Shown here one piece after another: positions 1 to 5,318 of a stretch of 6,297 nucleotides of DNA. The notes beneath the pieces are model-generated. The model was not told the DNA's origin. It did not search any database and was given only the letters and a program-made list of their open reading frames with translations. Positions within the stretch are counted from its first letter, which is position 1. Every line of letters starts with the position of its first letter. A program made the position numbers and the translations under genes. Source of the DNA: JAXGTD01 sp040775095 (lineage in GTDB: Bacteria; Pseudomonadota; Gammaproteobacteria; Chromatiales; Chromatiaceae); NCBI GenBank assembly GCA_040775095.1, contig JAXGTD010000185.1, positions 1 through 6,297 of the forward strand. Direction: 5' to 3'.

Positions 1-2
1 AA

Positions 3-8
3 AAGGAG
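3..8 (+). promoter_or_regulatory. Ribosome binding site for the SSB-like gene
   Basis: AAGGAG lies six bases before the ATG at 15. It is a near-perfect anti-16S match at good spacing, and it fixes the start of the first gene even though only 14 bases of upstream sequence are available. Confidence 0.85.
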
Positions 9-14
9 ATAGTT

Positions 15-575
15 ATGGCAATCCTACAAGACAATGCTGGCAAGAGCGTGTTCCATCTGTTCGATCTGGGTCCGTCCAACCTGCCCCCGAAGGGCACGTA
101 TGCGGCCACCATCATCGACATCGTGGACAAGTACGGCGTCGAGCGCCGCAAGTTCGAGCAGCCGGATCAAATGGAGAAGGTCGATCTGACCGCCTTCCTG
201 TTCGGCTTCCGCGACCGCGAGGGAAACGCACACAAGATCGACAGCAAGCCGATGAGGATTTTGGGGAACGAGAAGTCGACCCTCTACGGCTTCTTGACCT
301 CGATCCTGGGCGAGCCGCCGAAGATGGGCTGGGACTATTGCAGCCTAAAGGGCCGCAAGGTTCTCATCACGGTGGCCCACGCCGAAGGCAGGAACGGACA
401 GACCTACGCGAGCATCGCCACGGTGAGCCCGTTGCCGGAAGGCTTCACGGCCACCGCCGCGGAGCCGGCATCTGCCCCCGCGCCCAAGAAGACCGCCGAG
501 CCCGCCCCGCCGCCCCCGGCTCCCTCCGTCACTTTGGCCGACAACGACCAGTCCGACGAAGAGATTCCGTTCTAG
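15..575 (+). CDS. Putative phage single-stranded DNA-binding protein with SSB-type acidic tail
   Basis: This 186-residue protein probably coats single-stranded DNA at the phage replication fork. Residues about 24-140 form a compact beta-rich stretch compatible with an OB fold; the segment from LKGRKVLITV (111-120) to ASIATVSPLP (132-141) resembles the last strands of phage DNA-binding proteins of the DUF669-like kind. Residues about 145-175 are a proline/alanine-rich flexible linker. The C terminus ends SDEEIPF (180-186), closely matching the DDDIPF tip through which bacterial SSB recruits partner enzymes. Total length is also close to bacterial SSB (about 178 residues in E. coli). The start is fixed by AAGGAG six bases upstream. 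It heads a run of replication genes, with the nuclease gene following after 61 bases. The tail and layout are seen directly; the OB-fold and SSB role are inferred, since classic SSB core motifs are not obvious. A recombination-type single-strand binding protein is an alternative. Confidence 0.75.
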   Translation: MAILQDNAGKSVFHLFDLGPSNLPPKGTYAATIIDIVDKYGVERRKFEQPDQMEKVDLTAFLFGFRDREGNAHKIDSKPMRILGNEKSTLYGFLTSILGEPPKMGWDYCSLKGRKVLITVAHAEGRNGQTYASIATVSPLPEGFTATAAEPASAPAPKKTAEPAPPPPAPSVTLADNDQSDEEIPF

Positions 576-621
576 CCCGCGTCCGAAACCCGAGGGGGCG
601 CGTCCTCGCCAAAACGCGCAC

Positions 622-628
622 AAGGAGG
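622..628 (+). promoter_or_regulatory. Ribosome binding site for the nuclease gene
   Basis: AAGGAGG sits eight bases before the ATG at 637. This favours 637 over the in-frame ATG at 649, which would be 20 bases away. Confidence 0.85.
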
Positions 629-636
629 ATTTTCAA

Positions 637-1434
637 ATGGCTATTCTCATGGCGAAACAGGTTCCGTCCGCCCACTGGTACACGCGCGAAGGCAACCCCC
701 TTCACGAGATGCTGAAGAAGGACGGGGAGGGCACCCGCGCCACCACGCTCGCCGACGCCCGCAAGCTGGGCCTGCTGCCCAGCGTCACCAGCATCATCGG
801 CGTTATCGACAAGCCCGCGCTGGCGAACTGGAAGATGGACCGCGCCGCCCTGGCTGCGGTCGCCAACCCCAAGCAGCCGGACGAGCCCGAAGAATACTGG
901 CTCGCCCGCGTCCGCTCGGCAGCGATGCAGGAGGCCGCGACCGCCGCGGACATCGGCTCCGAGGTCCACGACGCCATCGACCGATGCCTCGGGGGAGAGG
1001 AGTACAAGGCCGACCTTGAGGTCTATCTGGCCCCCGTCAAGGAGTGGCTGGCCGCCGAGAAAATCGAGATCATCGAGCGCGAGGTGGTCGTCGCCAGCGC
1101 CTCCGAAGGCTACGCCGGCCGCGTGGACGCCTTCTTCAACGACAGGGAAAGGAAGTTCGGCGCGATCGACTGGAAGACGCGCAAGACCAAGCCGACGGAA
1201 AAAAAGATCCAGCCCTACGACGGACAGGCTATGCAACTCGCGGCCTACCTCGCCGCCCGCATCGGTGCGGGCAATCTGCACAAGGTCCGCGCCATCAACG
1301 TGTACATCTCGACGACCGAGCCGGGCCGCATCTCCGTGTACGAGCACGCCGACCTGATCGGGGAGTACAAGGCTTTTCTCGCGGCCTGCCATCTCTGGCG
1401 CCACTTGAAAGGCTACGATCCGAGGGTTCGCTGA
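637..1434 (+). CDS. PD-(D/E)XK superfamily exonuclease (RecB/Cas4-like)
   Basis: This 265-residue protein is a predicted metal-dependent DNA nuclease of the RecB/Cas4-like PD-(D/E)XK superfamily, likely acting on DNA ends during phage replication or recombination. The visible motifs are GSEVHDAID (107-115), carrying the conserved H111; E147 or E149 before the core; GRVD (161-164), supplying the first metal-binding aspartate D164; AIDWKT (176-181), supplying the D178-x-K180 pair; and QLAAY (200-204), the QxxxY signature of RecB and Cas4 nucleases. All catalytic positions look intact. There is no helicase domain and no C-terminal cysteine cluster for an Fe-S site, so it is not a complete Cas4 or AddB-like protein; its size fits stand-alone phage exonucleases. 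The start follows AAGGAGG. Its stop overlaps the next ATG (TGATG at 1432-1436), so it is probably co-translated with the small ORF and polymerase. The fold is well supported; substrate polarity is unknown. Confidence 0.85.
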   Translation: MAILMAKQVPSAHWYTREGNPLHEMLKKDGEGTRATTLADARKLGLLPSVTSIIGVIDKPALANWKMDRAALAAVANPKQPDEPEEYWLARVRSAAMQEAATAADIGSEVHDAIDRCLGGEEYKADLEVYLAPVKEWLAAEKIEIIEREVVVASASEGYAGRVDAFFNDRERKFGAIDWKTRKTKPTEKKIQPYDGQAMQLAAYLAARIGAGNLHKVRAINVYISTTEPGRISVYEHADLIGEYKAFLAACHLWRHLKGYDPRVR

Positions 1435-1556
1435 TGGGCTCCCGCGTCAAGCAACTGATCGACCTCGCCCGCGGGGGCGGCGACGCGGCGGAAGCCGCCA
1501 TCGCCGAACTGTGGCAGCGCTTCGGCATCGAGTGGCCGCCGGAGCCGGAAGAATGA
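1434..1556 (+). CDS. Small 40-residue protein coupled to nuclease and polymerase genes
   Basis: This is a 40-codon ORF of unknown function. It starts with an ATG whose first base is the last base of the nuclease stop (TGATG), has GAGGG at 1422-1426 seven bases upstream, and ends in an ATGA overlap with the polymerase start. Being stitched in on both sides, with G/C-rich third positions like its neighbours, is good evidence that it is translated. The product has a basic start (MGSRVKQ), a predicted amphipathic helix around DAAEAAIAELWQRF (17-30), and an acidic, proline-containing end (PPEPEE). No zinc site, membrane segment or recognised domain is visible. It may be a small accessory factor for the flanking enzymes or mainly a translational link to the polymerase; the sequence does not decide between these. 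Confidence 0.65.
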   Translation: MGSRVKQLIDLARGGGDAAEAAIAELWQRFGIEWPPEPEE

Positions 1557-3298
1557 AGCGCGTCGCGCTAGATTTCGAGACCCACTACGCGGGCGACTAC
1601 TCCGTGAAGAACCTCGGCCACGCGCGCTACGCCCGCGACCCGCGGTTCCGCTGCACGATGGCCGCGGCGTGGTCGCCGACCATCAAGGTCAGCACCACGC
1701 CCGACCGCTTCCCGTGGGACGTGCTGGACGACAAAGAAATCGTGGCGCACAACGCCGCGTTCGACCGCGCCGTCTTCCGCCGCCTGCAATCGGACGGCAT
1801 CGTTCCCGCTTGCATAAAACCTAAAATATGGATGGACAGCGCCGCCGCCTGCGCCTACTTCGGCATCCCCCGCGACCTCGCCGGAGCCGTCAAGGCACTG
1901 TTTGGCGTGATCCTCGACAAGTCCATCCGCAACCGGATGGCGGGCTACCAGGCCGATTTGTTCGACGACACCGCCGCCTACGCCGTCATCGACGCGGAAT
2001 GGTCATGGCGCCTCTGGGAACGCCTCGGGCACAAGTGGCCGGAGGCCGAGCGGCGCATCCACGCCCTGACCGACGAGATGGGCGACCGGGGAGTCTGCCT
2101 CGACGAAACCCGCGCCAAGGCCGCCATCGCCTCGCTGGACGCATCCATCGCCGGACTTGAGGCGAGCATCCACTTTCGTCCTATCGCCAGCGCGAAGGCA
2201 CTCAAGAAAGCCTGCGAGGCCGCCGGAGAACCCGTCCCGCCCGGCACCGCCGCCGCGGACCCGAAGGTCGAGACATGGTGCCGGGAAAACCAGAAGGCCA
2301 ACAGCCCCCTGTGGGTCCGCCAGGTCCAGGGCTGGCGCAAGGCCAACCGCACCCGCGAGGTCGTCCGCTCCATGCTCGACCGCGTTGACCCGGCCACGGG
2401 GCGGATGCAGTACGAGCTTAAATACTTCGGCGCAGGCCAGACCGGACGTTGGAGCGGCGGCGGCGGGCTGAATGTCCAGAACTTCAACAGGCAGGCCGGG
2501 GAAGCGGGGACCGATCTACGGGGCTTGATCGTTCCCGCCCCCGGCCATGCCTTCATCATTGCCGACTACGCCCAGATCGAGGCCCGCGTGCTTTTGTGGC
2601 TGGCCGGGGATTACGATTTCCTCGACCTGTTGCGCGGGGGGATGGATCTCTACGAGGCCGCGGCGCGGAAGATGCTTGGCTATTCCGACCCCCGCCCGAT
2701 CAAGGAAGTGGACCCCGGCCTGCGCCAGCTTGCCAAGGGCATGACCCTCGGCCTCGGCTTCGGCATGGGCGCGGGGAAGTTTGTTTCCGCCGCGAAAGTC
2801 CTCGCCGGGCTCGACATCGAGTTCGACGACTGCAAGCGCCACGTCGAGACCTACCGCCGGACGAACCCTCTCGTCGTCGCCCTGTGGAACCGCCTCGGGG
2901 ACGCCTTCGAGAAGCGCCACGGCAAGCCGCACTTCGTCCTCAAGCTGCCCTCGGGCCGCGCCATCCACTACTGGAACCCGGAGTGCAACGGCGACATGTC
3001 CTGCGCCACGGAGAAGGGCGGGACGCGCTACGCCGTTCATCCGGGGCTCCTGGCCGAAAACTACACGCAGGCGACCGCCCGCGACCTGCTGGCCGACGCC
3101 TGGCTCCGCTGCGCCGACGCCGGGATCAGGATCGTGCTGTCCGTCCACGACGAGCTGGTTGCGGAGTGCCCCGCAGCCGATGCGCCCGCCGTCAAGGCAG
3201 AGATGGAGCGCATCATGCGGACGCCCCCGGCGTGGCCGCTTGCCGACCGCCTGCCACTGGAAGTCGAGGCGCACGTCGCAAACCGATATGGAAAATAA
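1553..3298 (+). CDS. Phage family A DNA polymerase with 3'-5' proofreading exonuclease
   Basis: This 581-residue replicative polymerase has an N-terminal DnaQ-type 3'-5' exonuclease and a C-terminal PolI-type polymerase. Exonuclease motifs: LDFET with D7 and E9, AHNAAFD with N67 and D71, and YAVID with Y143 and D147. Polymerase signatures: TGRWSGGGGLNVQN (297-310), motif A ADYAQIEAR (337-345) with catalytic D338, motif B beginning at R391 with K395, Q506 in the ENYTQATARD segment, and motif C VHDE (531-534) with D533 and E534. All metal-binding residues are present. There is no 5' nuclease domain, as in most phage members. In motif B the usual Phe and Tyr of the O-helix are Leu399 and Phe403. 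The start at 1553 is chosen because it overlaps the upstream stop as ATGA, has GGAG eight bases upstream, and places DFET near the N terminus; extending to 1511 adds only a low-complexity peptide. The function is secure; the exact subfamily is not. Confidence 0.96.
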   Translation: MKRVALDFETHYAGDYSVKNLGHARYARDPRFRCTMAAAWSPTIKVSTTPDRFPWDVLDDKEIVAHNAAFDRAVFRRLQSDGIVPACIKPKIWMDSAAACAYFGIPRDLAGAVKALFGVILDKSIRNRMAGYQADLFDDTAAYAVIDAEWSWRLWERLGHKWPEAERRIHALTDEMGDRGVCLDETRAKAAIASLDASIAGLEASIHFRPIASAKALKKACEAAGEPVPPGTAAADPKVETWCRENQKANSPLWVRQVQGWRKANRTREVVRSMLDRVDPATGRMQYELKYFGAGQTGRWSGGGGLNVQNFNRQAGEAGTDLRGLIVPAPGHAFIIADYAQIEARVLLWLAGDYDFLDLLRGGMDLYEAAARKMLGYSDPRPIKEVDPGLRQLAKGMTLGLGFGMGAGKFVSAAKVLAGLDIEFDDCKRHVETYRRTNPLVVALWNRLGDAFEKRHGKPHFVLKLPSGRAIHYWNPECNGDMSCATEKGGTRYAVHPGLLAENYTQATARDLLADAWLRCADAGIRIVLSVHDELVAECPAADAPAVKAEMERIMRTPPAWPLADRLPLEVEAHVANRYGK

Positions 3299-3299
3299 C

Positions 3300-3305
3300 G
3301 AGGAG
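3300..3305 (+). promoter_or_regulatory. Strong ribosome binding site before the cysteine-rich mini-ORF
   Basis: GAGGAG lies six bases before the ATG at 3312, just after the polymerase stop codon (TAA, 3296-3298). It is the only good ribosome binding site between polymerase and primase. It also argues against the in-frame ATG at 3288, which has no such sequence. Confidence 0.8.
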
Positions 3306-3311
3306 ACCCAC

Positions 3312-3389
3312 ATGAAAAAGAAAACATGCGCATTTTGCCGCAACTGCCACGACAAAGCCCACCCCGACAAGGCCGCGCTCGCCGAATAG
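3312..3389 (+). CDS. 25-residue cysteine-rich microprotein / possible leader of the primase gene
   Basis: A 25-codon ORF with a basic N terminus (MKKKTC) followed by C6-x2-C9-x2-C12-H13 and a further histidine H17, an arrangement able to bind one zinc ion or similar metal. It has an excellent GAGGAG site at six-base spacing, and its first codons are A-rich, which favours initiation and contrasts with the GC-rich surroundings. Its TAG stop (3387-3389) is four bases before the primase ATG, which has no ribosome binding site, so ribosomes terminating here could reinitiate on the primase. It could therefore be a real metal-binding microprotein, a translational leader, or both. A zinc module working with the downstream primase, which lacks its own zinc-binding cysteines, is speculative. 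The translation signals are clear; the function is unknown. Confidence 0.6.
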   Translation: MKKKTCAFCRNCHDKAHPDKAALAE

Positions 3390-3393
3390 CCGT

Positions 3394-4266
3394 ATGGCCG
3401 TCCTCCGTCCATTCAGTCCCGCCTGCGCCGCGCTCCTGGCCGATCCGCCCGAAGCGGGGCGCGGACGCCACCACTGGCTCTTTCGGGTCGCCGCCAAGCT
3501 CCAGGCGTCCAACTGGAAGCCGGAGAAGATCCGCGAGGGGCTCGCCGCCATCTGCGCCGACCGCGGCTGGACGGACCGCGGCGGCAAGACCATCGAAGAC
3601 ATCCTTGCCAAGCTCGCCAAGACCGGGCCGGAGGAGGGCGCCGCTCGCGGCCCCTTCGCCATACGCTGGCCGAAGGCCGACGACGCCCTGCGCCGAACCC
3701 GCTTCGGCCACCCGCTCCTGTTCGATCCCGAAGAGGGCACGGACCTCGGCCCCGCCGACGTGCTGCCCGCCCTGTTCCCCGGCGATCCGCTCGTCTGCGT
3801 CGGCTGGGCGGTCAACCGCGCCACGACGCTGCCGCTGTCCGCCCTGTTGCCCAACGCGGACAAAGCGCCCTACATCGTCGCCAACCCCATGACTGCCGAA
3901 AAGGGGCCGAACGGCGCGCCGCGCTCCCTCGCCAACGCCTCCCCTCGGAGCCTGCGCCGCTACCTCGTTGTCGAGTTCGACACGGGTGAAAGCCGCGAGG
4001 AGCAGGCCGCGGTACTTTCCAGCCTGCACACGGAAGCCGCCCCGCTGGTGCTGGCCGTCTGGTCGGGGAACAAGTCGATCCACGGCTGGTTTGCGGTCCC
4101 CGGTGCGGCGCTTGCATTAACCCTATTCAAGATCGCCGTGCGCCTCGGCGCGGACGAGTCCCTTTTCGACATGTCGAAGCTGGTGCGGATGCCGGGGGGA
4201 ACCCGCGACAACGGCCAGCGCCAAACCGTTCTTTACTTCAACCCACAAATGGATATGCAGCAATGA
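3394..4266 (+). CDS. Putative AEP-like DNA primase
   Basis: This 290-residue protein resembles phage and mobile-element primases of the archaeo-eukaryotic (AEP) superfamily, which synthesise primers at replication forks. The C-terminal half carries AEP-like motifs in order: LVVEFD (191-196) as motif I with acids E194 and D196; SGNKSIHGWF (224-233) as motif II with S228 and H230 in the S-x-H arrangement; and LFDMSKLVRMPGGTRDNG (257-274) as motif III with D259, followed by the RMPGGTR loop. The N-terminal region (about 20-76, around RGRHHWLFRVAAKL) is helical and resembles the PriCT-type helical domains that usually follow an AEP core, here placed in front. No zinc-finger cysteines are present. 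The start has no ribosome binding site, consistent with reinitiation from the mini-ORF. The stop overlaps the helicase start (ATGA, 4263-4266), and the helicase partnership strengthens the call. Primase activity is inferred from motifs and context; a catalytically weak relative is possible. Confidence 0.75.
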   Translation: MAVLRPFSPACAALLADPPEAGRGRHHWLFRVAAKLQASNWKPEKIREGLAAICADRGWTDRGGKTIEDILAKLAKTGPEEGAARGPFAIRWPKADDALRRTRFGHPLLFDPEEGTDLGPADVLPALFPGDPLVCVGWAVNRATTLPLSALLPNADKAPYIVANPMTAEKGPNGAPRSLANASPRSLRRYLVVEFDTGESREEQAAVLSSLHTEAAPLVLAVWSGNKSIHGWFAVPGAALALTLFKIAVRLGADESLFDMSKLVRMPGGTRDNGQRQTVLYFNPQMDMQQ

Positions 4267-5318
4267 GAAGCCCCCTCGATCTGCTTACGGAAATCGAAGA
4301 CCCCAAGCTGCCGGACGAAAGCCAATACATCGGAGAGCCGTCCGGCATCGTGTCCCTCCAAGAGTTCATGGCCCGCAAGGTGCCGGAGCCTCCGCAGATC
4401 CTGTTCGGGGTCTTGCGCGCCGGCCAAGTGGGCATTATCGCCTCCGGCTCCAAGGCGGGCAAGACGTGGCTCATGCAGTCGCTTGGGCTTGCGGTCGCCA
4501 CGGGGCGGATGTGGCTGGCATGGAAGACCATGCCGGGGCGCGTCCTCTACATCGACCCCGAGCTGCCGCACTACGACGGGCAGAGCCGCATCCAGAAGCT
4601 GATCGACGCGCTGGGCCTGCCTTCCGTTCCCGCGAACATGGATTACTGGCGCGTCAAGGGCAAGCGGCTCTCGATCGCGGACATAGAGCGAACGGTGGCT
4701 TTGCGGATGAAGGAGACGGGCGAGCCTTTCGCGCTCATCCTGGTTGACTCCATCTATTGTTTCGGGGACGGGCGCGATGAGAACGACAACTCGGCGCAGG
4801 CGGTGACCATGCAGGAACTCTACAGCTTGTCGGAGATGTCCGGCGCCGCCGTCATGCTGGCCCACCATTTCAGCAAGGGTTTCCAGAACGGCAAGCACCA
4901 CATCGACCGCATGAGCGGGGCTGGCGTTTTTGCCCGCGCCCCGGACGCTATCATGTCCGTGACCGAGCTGGAAGAGGATGGGTGCTACCGGGTCGAAACC
5001 ACCGTCCGCAGCTTCGCCCGGCCCAAGGACTTCAGCGTCCGGTGGGAGTATCCACTTTGGACGATTGATGAAAGTCTGAACGAGATGGCGCTCAAGACGC
5101 CCCAAAACGCCCAGTCCAAAATGGCGGATGCCCGGCGGACCAAGATCATCGGCCTGCTCCAAGCGGACCGCGGGCTGACGAACGCCGAGTGGGAAACGAA
5201 GGCCAAAACGGCGCTGCTCTGGACATCGGACCGAACATGGACGAACGACATCATCAAGCTCAAGACCGATCCGCGAGTGCGGGAAAAAGACGGGAGGTAT
5301 TACCGTGCGGAAGCCTGA
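4263..5318 (+). CDS. RepA-like hexameric replicative helicase (RecA-fold ATPase, AAA_25 type)
   Basis: This 351-residue RecA-fold ATPase is most like the RepA/AAA_25 group of ring helicases used by phages and plasmids to unwind DNA ahead of the polymerase. Walker A is SGSKAGKT (61-68) with K67 and T68. A strand ending VLYIDPELP (94-102) provides the acidic residue E100 near the ATP. Walker B is ALILVDS (157-163) with D162. AHHFSKG (200-206) matches the HHxxK sensor segment of RepA helicases, and RMSGAGVFARAPDAI (216-230) matches the arginine-containing segment after it. Residues about 288-351, ending GRYYRAEA, look like a small winged-helix DNA-binding or oligomerisation domain. The N-terminal 45 residues are a probable linker or docking arm. 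Translation is probably coupled to the primase by ATGA, since only a weak upstream ribosome binding site is seen. The 3' end contains the ribosome binding site and GTG start of the next ORF. A RadA/KaiC-like ATPase is less likely given the primase partner. Confidence 0.88.
   Translation: MRSPLDLLTEIEDPKLPDESQYIGEPSGIVSLQEFMARKVPEPPQILFGVLRAGQVGIIASGSKAGKTWLMQSLGLAVATGRMWLAWKTMPGRVLYIDPELPHYDGQSRIQKLIDALGLPSVPANMDYWRVKGKRLSIADIERTVALRMKETGEPFALILVDSIYCFGDGRDENDNSAQAVTMQELYSLSEMSGAAVMLAHHFSKGFQNGKHHIDRMSGAGVFARAPDAIMSVTELEEDGCYRVETTVRSFARPKDFSVRWEYPLWTIDESLNEMALKTPQNAQSKMADARRTKIIGLLQADRGLTNAEWETKAKTALLWTSDRTWTNDIIKLKTDPRVREKDGRYYRAEA
5292..5298 (+). promoter_or_regulatory. Ribosome binding site for the GTG-started ORF, inside the helicase gene
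   Basis: GGGAGGT lies seven bases before the GTG at 5305 and within the last codons of the helicase gene. Its strength and spacing are the main reason to accept the GTG start of the following ORF. Confidence 0.6.

Noticed and set aside
591..619. Two mutually exclusive short hairpins between SSB-like and nuclease genes (591-608 and 598-619)
   Set aside because: Stems are only five or six pairs in very GC-rich sequence with no T run, so neither a terminator nor a switch is supported.
529..1404. 291-codon open frame on the minus strand opposite the nuclease gene
   Set aside because: It mirrors a well-supported plus-strand gene; high GC depletes stop codons in antisense frames. Its product has no recognisable motif and it lacks a place in the operon.
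1511..1552. Upstream ATG extending the polymerase by 14 residues
   Set aside because: The extension is low-complexity and overlaps the 40-codon ORF; the ATG at 1553 has GGAG at eight bases and an ATGA overlap, and places the first exonuclease motif normally.
1553..3298. Polymerase as evidence for a 2-aminoadenine (Z) genome
   Set aside because: The motif B changes alone do not identify DpoZ, and no PurZ- or DatZ-like gene is in the window.
3288..3311. Alternative ATG lengthening the cysteine-rich mini-ORF to 33 codons
   Set aside because: No ribosome binding site precedes 3288, whereas 3312 has GAGGAG at six bases.
2516..3412. 298-codon minus-strand frame opposite the polymerase palm domain
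   Set aside because: Shadow of the polymerase gene, whose catalytic motifs are unmistakable; antisense product is low-complexity and unrecognised.
3061..4083. 340-codon minus-strand frame spanning polymerase end, mini-ORF and primase
   Set aside because: Crosses several supported plus-strand genes and their ribosome binding sites; composition is typical of a GC-driven chance frame.
4233..5162. 309-codon minus-strand frame opposite the helicase gene
   Set aside because: Antisense to clear Walker A/B and HHxxK motifs; no motif of its own.
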